Positions 17,978 to 25,852 of a DNA stretch of 64,000 nucleotides are shown piece by piece. Position numbers and translations under genes: made by a program. Source of the stretch: Pseudogulbenkiania ferrooxidans 2002 (GTDB lineage Bacteria > Pseudomonadota > Gammaproteobacteria > Burkholderiales > Chromobacteriaceae); contig NZ_ACIS01000005.1 of NCBI RefSeq assembly GCF_000174355.1, positions 331,780 through 395,779 on the forward strand, in the 5' to 3' direction. Each line of letters begins with the position of its first letter. Position 1 is the stretch's first letter. The notes under the pieces are model-generated. The model did no database searches and was not told the DNA's origin. It saw nothing but the letters and a program-made list of their open reading frames with translations.

Positions 17978-19090
17978 ATGATTATGCAATCAAAACATAA
18001 TATGGCGCAGCGCCTGCGGGTGCAAAGCCAGCTGGTATGGGAACTGGCCGCCGACAGCGGCGACCAAATCCCGTTCCGCGTGATCGAGTTGCTGACGGCG
18101 GTGCAGACGCACGGCAGCCTGCTGACCGCCGCCAAGGCCTGCGACACCTCGTACCGGCACGCCTGGGGGCTGGTGCAGCAGGCGCAGGACGCGCTCGGGG
18201 TGCCGCTATTGGAAATGGCGCGCGGCAAGGGCGCGCGGCTGACGCCGCTGGGGGAAAAACTGGTGTGGGCCAACCGCCGCATCAAGGCGCGCATCGGGCC
18301 CTTGCTGGAAACGCTGGCGTCGGAAATCGAGACCGAACTGCGTCACGCCCTGCAGGCGGTAGGTGCACCGCTGCGGCTGCACGCCAGCCATGGCTTTGCC
18401 GTGGAAATGCTGGTGCGCACCCTGAGCGCCGCTGGCATGGCCATCGACCTCAAGTACCGCAGCAGCCAGGACGCCGTGGCGGCGTTGCATGCGGGGGAAT
18501 GCGACCTGGCCGGCTTCCACGTGCCGCTGGGCGAATTCCAGAGGACGATCGCCGCCAGCTACGCCGAGCACTTCGATCGCCACGAGCAGCGCGTCATCCA
18601 TATCGTGACACGGCGCCAGGGCCTGATGGTGGTGCGCGGCAACCCGCGCAAGATCTACGAAATCGCCGACCTGGGACGGCCGGAGGTGCGCTTCGTCAAC
18701 CGTCAGCCAGGCTCGGGTACCCGGCTGTTGCTCGACAAGCTGCTGCAGAAAGCCGGCGTATCGCCGCTTCAGGTACACGGCTATGAACAGGCGGAACTGA
18801 CTCACGCGGCGGTGGCGGCGTTCATCGCCAGCGGCATGGCCGACGTCGGGCTCGGCATCGAGACCGCCGCACGGCGTTTCGACCTGGACTTCCTGCCGCT
18901 GCAGACCGAGCGCTATTTCTTCCTGGTGCGCCGCGCGACGCTGGAGCATCCCGCGCTGCAGACCATGATTGCCGCCTTGCAAAGCGCCGAATTCCGGCGC
19001 GACATCGGCCAGCTGCCCGGCTACGATGGCGCCCAGTCCGGCGCCATCCTCAGCGTCGACGAGGCGTTTCCGGAGCTGGCGGCACCGTAA
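17978..19090 (+). CDS. fdsR: Formate dehydrogenase operon regulator FdsR (HTH plus periplasmic-binding-like domain)
   Basis: About 370 residues. The N-terminal winged helix resembles ModE/LysR DNA-binding domains (FRVIELLTAVQTHGSLLTAA to about residue 85). The C-terminal PBP-like domain includes LRLHASHGFAVEML and RFVNRQPGSGTRLLLDKLL, a pattern of molybdate/tungstate-binding-type PBP_like domains. The same architecture divergent to fdsGBACD is the known FdsR regulator of Cupriavidus. The start is uncertain: ATGs at 17978, 17984 and 18002 all lie before the conserved part (AQRLRVQSQLVWEL), and a GGATGATT ribosome site favours 17984. Confidence 0.8.
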   Translation: MIMQSKHNMAQRLRVQSQLVWELAADSGDQIPFRVIELLTAVQTHGSLLTAAKACDTSYRHAWGLVQQAQDALGVPLLEMARGKGARLTPLGEKLVWANRRIKARIGPLLETLASEIETELRHALQAVGAPLRLHASHGFAVEMLVRTLSAAGMAIDLKYRSSQDAVAALHAGECDLAGFHVPLGEFQRTIAASYAEHFDRHEQRVIHIVTRRQGLMVVRGNPRKIYEIADLGRPEVRFVNRQPGSGTRLLLDKLLQKAGVSPLQVHGYEQAELTHAAVAAFIASGMADVGLGIETAARRFDLDFLPLQTERYFFLVRRATLEHPALQTMIAALQSAEFRRDIGQLPGYDGAQSGAILSVDEAFPELAAP

Positions 19091-19106
19091 CTGAGCCCGC
19101 CGGCCA

Positions 19107-19136
19107 GGGACGCGTCGGGCAACCATCGCCCGTCCC
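19107..19136. terminator. Possible hairpin between convergent fdsR and aqpS
   Basis: GGGAC (19107-19111) and GGGC (19117-19120) can pair with GCCC (19128-19131) and GTCCC (19132-19136), with a five-base bulge. There is no U tract on either strand, so termination is a weak suggestion. Confidence 0.3.
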
Positions 19137-19148
19137 GGCAGGAAGGGA

Positions 19149-19871
19149 TCAATCGTGCAGCGGCCTGGCCGCGCGATCCTCGGCGGCGTTGGCCATCAGG
19201 TCCAGCGCCAGCGGCGACTTGTCGCGCAGCAGCCAGCCGAAGAACACGGTGGCCGCCAGCGCGCCGGCCAGTTGCGCCACGATGAAGCCCGGCGTGTCGA
19301 CAGGGCGGATGCCGGAGAAGGTGTCGGTGGCGGCACGCGCCAGCGTCACGGCCGGGTTGGCGAACGAGGTGGACGCGGTGAACCAGTAGGCGCCGACGAT
19401 GTACGATGCCACGGCATAAGGCACCGCATCCGGCCGGCTGCGCGAACAGCCGAAGATCACCGCCAGCAGGCCGAAGGTGGCGACGAACTCGCTCCACCAT
19501 TGCGACGGGCCGGTGCGGATATGCTGCGAAGCGAACAACAGCGGTTCGCCGAACATGCCGTGCGCGGCCGCCACACCGCAAAAGGCGCCGATGAGCTGGG
19601 CGAGCGTATAGAGCAGGGCCTCGCGGCCGGACAGCTCGCGGCGCAGCGCCGCCGCCAGGGAGACGACCGGGTTGAAGTGGGCGCCCGAGATGCCGCCGAA
19701 GGTCAGGATCAGCGCCACCAGGCCGCCGCCGGTGGCAATGGCGTTGGCCAGCAGCGCCACGCCGACATTCCCGCCCGACAGGCGCTCGGCCATGATGCCG
19801 GAGCCCACCACCGTGGCCAGCAGCAAGGCCGTCCCCAGCCACTCGGCCACTAAACGACGCGGTAAATCCAT
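19149..19871 (-). CDS. aqpS: Aquaglyceroporin of the arsenic operon (AqpS-like MIP channel)
   Basis: 240 residues with six hydrophobic segments and the two half-helix motifs of the MIP family: GAHFNPVVSLAAAL (Asn67; NPV instead of NPA) and FANPAVTLARA. The first NPA box is changed, as is common among arsenic-associated aquaporins. Such channels pass uncharged As(OH)3 down its gradient across the inner membrane. In Sinorhizobium, AqpS paired with ArsC gives arsenate resistance by letting newly made arsenite out. Here it is the last gene of arsR-C-D-A-aqpS, 87 bp after arsA, in the place usually held by the arsB pump. ATG at 19871. Confidence 0.87.
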   Translation of the reverse strand: MDLPRRLVAEWLGTALLLATVVGSGIMAERLSGGNVGVALLANAIATGGGLVALILTFGGISGAHFNPVVSLAAALRRELSGREALLYTLAQLIGAFCGVAAAHGMFGEPLLFASQHIRTGPSQWWSEFVATFGLLAVIFGCSRSRPDAVPYAVASYIVGAYWFTASTSFANPAVTLARAATDTFSGIRPVDTPGFIVAQLAGALAATVFFGWLLRDKSPLALDLMANAAEDRAARPLHD

Positions 19872-19958
19872 TGATTACTTCTCCCCCGGCTGGCGCAGTC
19901 CACGCTGCCCGGTGTTGCAGGTTTTATTGATCATGATGGTGTTGTCTCCCCGCGCCGC

Positions 19959-21713
19959 TCAGTGACGCGTCAGCCCTTGCAGCCGCTCGACGCCGACCGG
20001 TTCCTCGGCCTGCAGCGGCACCACCGCCCAGCGCTGGGCATGGCGGGTGGCCACGGCGTCGATCTGCGCCAGCTCATTGGCGGCACGTCGTCGCAACAGC
20101 GGCGACGTCGGATTGGCCAAGGCCAGGCTGTTGTTGATGATCCAGGCCCAGGGCTCGATACCGGCGCGGCGCAGATCGGACTGCAGGTTGGCGGCCTCGA
20201 GCACCGGCGTGGTTTCGGCCAAGGTCACGATCAGCACCTTGGTCTGGGCCGGGTCCTGCAACTGCATCATCGGGGTGGTGAAGTGGATGCCGCTGGCCCC
20301 CATCTGGCGCGCCACCTCGCGGTGATAGGCGCCGGTGGCGTCGAGCAGCAGCAGGGTGTGTCCGGTGGGGGCGGTATCCATCACCACGAACTTGCGGCCG
20401 GCCTCGCGGATCACGCGCGAGAACGCCTGGAACACGGCGATTTCTTCGGTGCACGGGGAGCGCAGGTCTTCTTCCAGCATGGCGCGGCCCTGCTCGTCCA
20501 GTCCCTTGCCCTTGGTGGCCAGCACCTGTTGGCGATAGCGCTCGGTTTCGGTGTGCGGGTCGATGCGGCTGACGCTCAGGTTGGCGAGCGAGCCCTCAAG
20601 CGTTTCCGCCAGATGGGCGGCCGGGTCCGAAGTGGTCAGATGGACCGGGTAGCCACGGCGGGCCAGCTCGACGGCGACGGCCGCCGCCAGCGTGGTTTTG
20701 CCGACGCCGCCTTTGCCCATCAGCATGATCAGGCCGTGCCCGTCGCCCGCCAGCCCGTCGACCAGCGTGGCCAGATCGGGCGCGTCGGGAAGGACAATGG
20801 CCTCGATGACGTCGCCCGCGCAGTCTTCCGGCGACGACAGCATCCGGCGCAGCGCCGGCAACCCGACCAGGTTGAACGGCATCAACGACACGTGGTCGGT
20901 GGGGAGGTCACGCAGCACTGGCGGCAGCTCGGCCAGTGCGACCTGTTCGCGCTGCCAGACGGCGGCCGCCAGCGCGTCACCCGACGTTTCCGATTGCGGC
21001 AGGATGCCGTTGACTACCAGGTAGTGCTGGGTCAGCCCGATGGCCGCCAGTTCTTCATGGGTGCGCGCCACCTCGCGCAGGGTCGAGCGTTGCGCGCGGG
21101 CGACCAGGATCAGGCGGGTGCGACGGGGGTCCGACAAGGCCTCCACAGCCCCCTGGTATTGGCTGCGCTGCTTTTCCAGTCCGGCCAGCGGGCCGAGGCA
21201 GGAGGCATCGCCTTTGCCTTCTTCCAGGAAACCGCTCCAGGCGCCCGGCAGTTGCAGCAGGCGGATGGTATGTCCGGTCGGCGCGGTGTCGAACACGATG
21301 TGGTCGTAGCCGGCCTGCAGGGCCGTGTCGGTCAGTAGCGCGGTGAACTCGTCAAACGCGGCGATTTCGGTAGTGCAGGCGCCGGACAACTGCTCCTCGA
21401 TGCCCTTGACCACCGTCTCCGGCAAGACGCCGCGCACCGGGTCGACGATGCGGTCGCGGTAGGCCTGGGCGGCGGCCTGCGGATCGATTTCTAGTGCATT
21501 CAACCCCGGCACCGTGTCGATCGGCGTGACCACGTTGCCGATGGTGACGCCGAAGACCTGACCGACGTTGGAGGCCGGATCGGTGCTGACCAGCAGCACG
21601 CGCTTGCCTTGGTCGGCCAGCCGGATGGCGGTGGCGCACGCCAGCGAGGTTTTGCCGACACCGCCCTTGCCGGTGAAGAACAAAAACGGCGGAAGATGAT
21701 CGAGGAACAGCAT
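19959..21713 (-). CDS. arsA: Arsenite-stimulated ATPase ArsA
   Basis: 584 residues, the normal ArsA length. Two homologous ATPase halves each carry a deviant Walker A motif GKGGVGKT (15-22 and 333-340) and a signal-transduction motif DTAPTGHT. The metalloid-site cysteines fall at 113 (SGACTTEIA), 172 (DASCLGPL) and 421 (SPCTEEIA), matching Cys113, 172 and 422 of E. coli ArsA. ArsA energises arsenite export through a membrane partner, classically ArsB. No arsB is present here. ATG at 21713 is preferred over 21719 because AAAGGA then sits at proper spacing. Cytoplasmic, membrane-associated. Confidence 0.93.
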   Translation of the reverse strand: MLFLDHLPPFLFFTGKGGVGKTSLACATAIRLADQGKRVLLVSTDPASNVGQVFGVTIGNVVTPIDTVPGLNALEIDPQAAAQAYRDRIVDPVRGVLPETVVKGIEEQLSGACTTEIAAFDEFTALLTDTALQAGYDHIVFDTAPTGHTIRLLQLPGAWSGFLEEGKGDASCLGPLAGLEKQRSQYQGAVEALSDPRRTRLILVARAQRSTLREVARTHEELAAIGLTQHYLVVNGILPQSETSGDALAAAVWQREQVALAELPPVLRDLPTDHVSLMPFNLVGLPALRRMLSSPEDCAGDVIEAIVLPDAPDLATLVDGLAGDGHGLIMLMGKGGVGKTTLAAAVAVELARRGYPVHLTTSDPAAHLAETLEGSLANLSVSRIDPHTETERYRQQVLATKGKGLDEQGRAMLEEDLRSPCTEEIAVFQAFSRVIREAGRKFVVMDTAPTGHTLLLLDATGAYHREVARQMGASGIHFTTPMMQLQDPAQTKVLIVTLAETTPVLEAANLQSDLRRAGIEPWAWIINNSLALANPTSPLLRRRAANELAQIDAVATRHAQRWAVVPLQAEEPVGVERLQGLTRH

Positions 21714-21733
21714 GGGCATCCTTTCTTGGTGGC

Positions 21734-22096
21734 TCAGCAGCAACCGCTGCCGGAACAACAGCTGGAGGCCGGTTTCGTTTCTACCGCAAGCTGGCTGATG
21801 CCGGCCCAGCGCGCCAGCTCGGCGCGGCGCGGGTAGCGGCCGGCCAGCACCAGTTCGCCGTCCACCAGGATCAGCGGCAAGCCCTCCTGGCCCGAGCGCT
21901 CCAGGAACGCTTTGACGGCGGCGTTCTCGGCGAAGGCGAGCGGTTGCTGCGCCAGGTTGAAGCGGTCGATCTGGCCACCGTTCTGCTTCAGCCAGTCCAC
22001 GTCGCTGGCAAACGTCACCAGCGCCTGGTCGACGTCCACGCCACAGACGCCGGAGCTGCAGCACAGTGCGGGGTCGAATACCTGAATGGTTGCCAT
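21734..22096 (-). CDS. arsD: Arsenic metallochaperone ArsD
   Basis: 120 residues. It delivers As(III)/Sb(III) to ArsA and acts as a weak repressor in some systems. The essential cysteines are all present: Cys12, 13 and 18 in ALCCSSGVCGVD, and the two vicinal pairs at the C-terminus (113-114 and 119-120, SCCSGSGCC). The body is a thioredoxin-like fold with LPLILVDGELVLAGRYP. ATG at 22096 follows AAAGGAG. It lies between arsC and arsA, 20 bp upstream of arsA, as expected for a chaperone/ATPase pair. Confidence 0.95.
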   Translation of the reverse strand: MATIQVFDPALCCSSGVCGVDVDQALVTFASDVDWLKQNGGQIDRFNLAQQPLAFAENAAVKAFLERSGQEGLPLILVDGELVLAGRYPRRAELARWAGISQLAVETKPASSCCSGSGCC

Positions 22097-22109
22097 GGGT
22101 GAATCTCCT

Positions 22110-22589
22110 TTACGCGGTCAGGGTGGCGATCTTGTCCATCTCGGCCTTCAGTGCGGCCTTGTCCTGCTGCAACGTGGCCAGCGGCAGCGCCAGGAAGGCC
22201 TCGATACGGGCACGCAGAATACGGTAGGCGGTCATGAACGCCGCATCGATTTCCGCGTCGGTACCGGTTGCATGAGCAGGATCTTCCACGCCCCAGTGGG
22301 TACGCAGCACCGGGCCCAGATATGCCGGGCAGGTTTCGCCGGCGGCGCTGGCGCAGACGGTGATCACGATGTCGGGAGTCGCCGGCAGGTTATCCCACGA
22401 CTTGCTGTAATAGCCCTCGGTCGAGATGCCTTCGCGCGCCAGCAGAGCGAGCGAACGGGGGTGGACCTGGCCGGTCGGCCGGCTGCCGGCGCTCATCGCG
22501 CGCCAGCCTTTCGGCGCCAGGTGGTTGAAGGTGGCCTCGCCCAGGATCGAGCGGCAGGAGTTACCGGTACACAGGAACAGGACATTCAT
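22110..22589 (-). CDS. arsC: Arsenate reductase, low-molecular-weight phosphatase (thioredoxin-coupled) type
   Basis: 159 residues. It reduces arsenate to arsenite using a cysteine relay. The PTP-like loop CTGNSCRS (Cys7 to Arg13, CX5R) is at the N-terminus. The redox pair corresponding to Cys82/Cys89 of plasmid pI258 ArsC is VCASAAGETCPAY (Cys79, Cys87). HWGVEDPAHATGTD carries the general-acid aspartate. ATG at 22589 is five bases after the arsR stop, with little ribosome site of its own, so coupling to arsR is likely. Its product arsenite is the substrate for the downstream ArsD, ArsA and AqpS. Confidence 0.93.
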   Translation of the reverse strand: MNVLFLCTGNSCRSILGEATFNHLAPKGWRAMSAGSRPTGQVHPRSLALLAREGISTEGYYSKSWDNLPATPDIVITVCASAAGETCPAYLGPVLRTHWGVEDPAHATGTDAEIDAAFMTAYRILRARIEAFLALPLATLQQDKAALKAEMDKIATLTA

Positions 22590-22594
22590 TCGGT

Positions 22595-22966
22595 TCAACT
22601 TTCGGGCGACGAGGTGGGAGTCGGGGAACGCGCCGCCTCCGGGCAGCATGATTCGGCCGGCGGGACGAGGCAGTGCTCCGGGTGGCCGGCGCAGCACTCT
22701 TCCGTCAGGTAGGCGATCAATTCGAGCATCTGGGGCAGGTTGGCCCGGTAACGCTGGAAGCGGCCTTCCTGCTCCACCGTGACCAGCCCGGCATGGTTCA
22801 TGCCCTTCAGGTGGAAAGACACGTTGTTGGGCGGCAGATCGAGCGTGGCCGCGATCTGGCCGGCAACCATGCCGTCCCGACCGCACTTGACCAGCAGGCG
22901 GTAGATGTCGAGCCGGATCCCGGAGGAGAGCGATTCGAAGAGCTTGGTGGCGGTGTGCTTTTCCAT
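22595..22966 (-). CDS. arsR: ArsR-family arsenite-responsive repressor
   Basis: 123 residues. A winged HTH (ATLDLPPNNVSFHLKGMNHAGLV) forms the core. The usual E. coli-type CVCDL metalloid site in the alpha-3 helix is absent. Instead, three cysteines with CC-x5-C spacing lie after the last helix (Cys91, 92, 98; EECCAGHPEHC), the As(III) site described for Acidithiobacillus ferrooxidans ArsR. A further pair (107-108) follows. It should repress arsRCDA-aqpS until arsenite binds. First gene of the operon; a dyad operator lies directly upstream of ATG 22966. Confidence 0.93.
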   Translation of the reverse strand: MEKHTATKLFESLSSGIRLDIYRLLVKCGRDGMVAGQIAATLDLPPNNVSFHLKGMNHAGLVTVEQEGRFQRYRANLPQMLELIAYLTEECCAGHPEHCLVPPAESCCPEAARSPTPTSSPES

Positions 22967-22969
22967 AAA

Positions 22970-22991
22970 TCAATAATACAAGAACTATTGA
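22970..22991 (-). promoter_or_regulatory. ArsR operator / ars promoter
   Basis: Inverted repeat TCAATA (22970-22975), 10-bp spacer, TATTGA (22986-22991), starting four bases upstream of the arsR start codon. It overlaps a -10-like TATTAT on the minus strand. Position and dyad spacing fit an ArsR dimer site. Confidence 0.65.
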
Positions 22992-23215
22992 AATATAGTC
23001 CAGACCGATTTTCTACGCCGTTCCCACGTCGGATTGCCAAGGGAAGAGGGCGGCGCGAAAGTCGGAATCGACACGCCACCTTGAAATTGATGGCGGGATG
23101 ACAGTTGGGGGGCCAGCCTACCGTGCATCGGCCCACGAAGCTCGCGCCGCGCCGGGAGCGGTGCTCGGGCGGGACGCTGGCAGGCGCGTCACCCGATCAG
23201 GGCGACCGCCGTTAC

Positions 23216-24469
23216 TCAGGCAAAGCGTCGTGCCGCGTCCAGGGCCAGGCCGCAGCCGATGCTGCCGTAAAGATCGCCTTCCACCGCGCGTGCCGTCGGC
23301 AGCACGGCGGCGATGCGTTGGCGCAGCAGCGGCACGCCGCTGGCGCCACCGGTGAAGAACACGGTATCGACGTCACCGGCCTTGACGTTGGCGTCCACCA
23401 GCAGGCGGCGCACGGTGCTCTCGATGGTGTCGATCTGCTGGGCGATGGACTGGTCGAACTGGGCGCGCGTGATGTCGTGCTGCAGGCCGGCTTCGATTTC
23501 GCCGAGCGGCAGCGTGACCAGGTCGGCCGAAGACAGCCCGATCTTGGCCGCTTCCACCTGGATCGCCAGCCAGTGCCCGGCGCGCTTGTTGACCAGCGCG
23601 AACAGCCGGTCGAGCTTGTCGCTTTCCAGCGCCTCGTTGTACACGTCCTTCAGGCTAGCCAGGGCCTGACGGGTGTAGGCGAAGTTGATGGTGTGCCAGG
23701 TGGCGAGGTTGAAGTAGTAGCTGGACGGCATTTCGGCACCGCTTTTGAGCCGGCTCTTGAGGCCCAACAGCGGCATCACCGCATGCAGGCTGAGCTGCTT
23801 GTCGAAATCGGTGCCGCCGATGTGCACGCCGCAGTTGGCGAGGATGTCGTCGCGCCGGTCGAGCTTGCCGGCGCGCTCCGGCGAGACGCGGATCAGCGTG
23901 AAGTCGGAGGTACCGCCGCCGATGTCGACCACCAGCACCAGTTCCTCGCGCTCGACGCGGCTCTCGTAGTCGAAGGCGGCCGCGATCGGTTCGAACTGAA
24001 ATTCGATGTCGCTAAAGCCGGCGCGGCGCGCGATCTCGCCCAGCGTGTCTTCGGCCAACTTGTCGGCCTTGGGGTCGTCGTCGACGAAGAACACCGGTCG
24101 GCCGAACACCGCCTGGCGGAAGGAGCGCCCAGCCTGGCGCTCGGCGCGCGTCTTGAGGCCGTCGATGAACATCGCCAGCAAATCGAGGAAACGCAGCACG
24201 CGCCCCTGCACCTCGGTCTGGCCATTCATCAGGCCCGTGCCGAGGATGCTCTTGAGCGAGCGCATCAGCCGCCCCTCGTACCCTTCGAGGTACTCGCCGA
24301 GCGCAGCGCGGCCCACGGCTACCGAGTCTTCGTCGGCGTTGAAGAACACCACCGACGGCAAGGTCGGCTTGCCGTCTTCCAGTGCCAGTAGGCTGGGTTG
24401 GCCGGGGCGGTGCCACCCGACGGTCGAATTGGACGTGCCAAAATCCACGCCGCAGGCGTTGGTCGTCAT
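23216..24469 (-). CDS. yegD: Hsp70-family protein, YegD-like
   Basis: 417 residues. It contains an actin/Hsp70-type ATPase: phosphate-1 loop CGVDFGTSNSTVG at the N-terminus, phosphate-2 loop VVDIGGGTSDFTLIRV, and adenosine loop VFFTGGASGVPLLRQ. There is no peptide-binding domain or lid after the ATPase, which is the YegD pattern of an Hsp70-like protein of unknown client. ATG at 24469 begins MTTNACGVDFG, after GGAGTAAGAGCAGC. Monocistronic, downstream of the ars operon on the same strand but separated by the ars promoter. Cytoplasmic. Confidence 0.88.
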   Translation of the reverse strand: MTTNACGVDFGTSNSTVGWHRPGQPSLLALEDGKPTLPSVVFFNADEDSVAVGRAALGEYLEGYEGRLMRSLKSILGTGLMNGQTEVQGRVLRFLDLLAMFIDGLKTRAERQAGRSFRQAVFGRPVFFVDDDPKADKLAEDTLGEIARRAGFSDIEFQFEPIAAAFDYESRVEREELVLVVDIGGGTSDFTLIRVSPERAGKLDRRDDILANCGVHIGGTDFDKQLSLHAVMPLLGLKSRLKSGAEMPSSYYFNLATWHTINFAYTRQALASLKDVYNEALESDKLDRLFALVNKRAGHWLAIQVEAAKIGLSSADLVTLPLGEIEAGLQHDITRAQFDQSIAQQIDTIESTVRRLLVDANVKAGDVDTVFFTGGASGVPLLRQRIAAVLPTARAVEGDLYGSIGCGLALDAARRFA

Positions 24470-24903
24470 GCTGCTCTTACTCCGCTTTGCTTCTGGAAGG
24501 CGCGCGAGTATAGCGGAAACTGGGCCATCCCGCTTGCCCGCATTCTGTTGCCGGACCGATTTCGTAATCGCGACAGTCACGTACAGATGCGGGAAGCGGC
24601 GCGTCGGCCTTCGCCCCTGATCATCGTCATATAACCATGGCTCATGTTGTTGTTTCCAAACGATATATTGCCGATTTCACCTGATTTTGTGCGGCGCAGC
24701 GGCGAGCGCGACAGCGCCGCGAGGGCGATTGCTGGCGCGCCGATTTACTGAAATGATCGTCGCGCGGTCGAGGTTCGGGGCAGGCGAGAGGCGATGCCAC
24801 TCCAAACCCCGACCGCGAAACCCACCTTTACCCCACATGCTTGCGGCGTGCCCGCCACCACGGTTGCCGCGAAATAAGAGCCAAGATTGGCCGAGGAGAA
24901 AAC
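24470..24903. promoter_or_regulatory. Divergent region yegD / aotJ
   Basis: 434 bp without a supportable gene. An AT-richer part near 24640-24690 with TATATT (24664-24669) could hold the aot promoter. The last bases carry the strong GAGGAGA ribosome site of aotJ. No operator could be assigned. Confidence 0.35.
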
Positions 24904-25674
24904 ATGAAGAAACTGGCTGCATGCCTGATGCTGTCGCTGGCGTCCGTCGGCGCTTTTGCCAAAGACTGGAAAGTCATCCGCTTCGGCGTTGATGCCAGCT
25001 ACGCCCCGTTCGAATCGAAAGCTGCCGACGGCAAGCTGGTCGGTTTCGACGTCGATCTGGGCAATGCCATCTGCGAGAAACTGAAAGCCAAATGCGTGTG
25101 GGTCGAGAACGACTTCGACGGCATGATCCCGGCGCTCAAGGCCAAGAAGTTCGACGGCATCCTGTCGTCGCTGTCGGTCACCGAGAAGCGCGCCGAGCAG
25201 ATCGCCTTCTCCGACAAGCTGTTCAACGCCCCGGTGCGCATGGTCGCCAAGAAGGGCAGCAACCTGCTGCCCACCGCCGAATCGTTGAAGAGCAAGCGCA
25301 TCGGCGTCGAGCAGGGCACCACCCAGGAAACCTACGCCAAGGCCTACTGGGAGCCCAAGGGTGTGAACGTGGTGCCCTACCAGAACCAGAGCCTGGTGCT
25401 GGCTGACCTGGGCTCGGGCCGCCTCGATGCCGCCCTCCAGGACGCGGTGCAGGCCGACATCGGCTTCCTCAAGACCCCGCAGGGCCGTGACTTCGCCTTT
25501 GCCGGCCCGGAGCTGAAAGACCCGAAAACGCTGGGCACCGGCACCGCGATCGGCCTGCGCAAGGACGACGCCGACCTGCGCCAGCAGGTCAACCAGGCAC
25601 TCGCCGCCATTCACAAGGACGGTACCTTCGACCGCCTCGCCAAGAAGTACTTCTCCTTCGACATCTACAACTGA
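24904..25674 (+). CDS. aotJ: Arginine/ornithine ABC transporter, periplasmic binding protein
   Basis: 256 residues with a 19-residue signal peptide (MKKLAACLMLSLASVGAFA) and the family-3 solute-binding fold. It begins WKVIRFGVDASYAPFESK, followed by GFDVDLGNAICEKLKAKCVW and GTTQETYAKAYW. These match the lysine/arginine/ornithine/histidine binders (HisJ, ArgT, AotJ). Its place before aotQMP, argR and aruC makes arginine/ornithine the likely ligand, as in Pseudomonas. ATG at 24904 follows GAGGAGAAAAC. Two hairpins after its stop may raise its expression over the membrane genes. Confidence 0.92.
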   Translation: MKKLAACLMLSLASVGAFAKDWKVIRFGVDASYAPFESKAADGKLVGFDVDLGNAICEKLKAKCVWVENDFDGMIPALKAKKFDGILSSLSVTEKRAEQIAFSDKLFNAPVRMVAKKGSNLLPTAESLKSKRIGVEQGTTQETYAKAYWEPKGVNVVPYQNQSLVLADLGSGRLDAALQDAVQADIGFLKTPQGRDFAFAGPELKDPKTLGTGTAIGLRKDDADLRQQVNQALAAIHKDGTFDRLAKKYFSFDIYN

Positions 25675-25686
25675 TCGGTACTGATT

Positions 25687-25757
25687 CAGTCCTGCCCACG
25701 ACGGGCGGGACTGGGACGTGCATGCTCCGGAGACACCCGTGGTTACGGTGTCTCCGG
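25687..25757 (+). other. Tandem intercistronic hairpins between aotJ and aotQ
   Basis: First stem CAGTCCTGCCC (25687-25697) pairs with GGGCGGGACTG (25703-25713; one G-T pair). The second, CCGGAGACACC (25727-25737), pairs perfectly with GGTGTCTCCGG (25747-25757). There is no T tract, so partial read-through is expected. They stand where REP elements sit between hisJ and hisQ in enterobacteria, where they protect the binding-protein mRNA. Confidence 0.7.
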
Positions 25758-25852
25758 CGTGCGTCTTTGTGATTGTGAAGCCGAGGCGGGGCCGCCGCCG
25801 CGGGGTACACCCGCTTGCCGATGCGCCGCCGGTGCTTCCGAAGGAGAATGCC

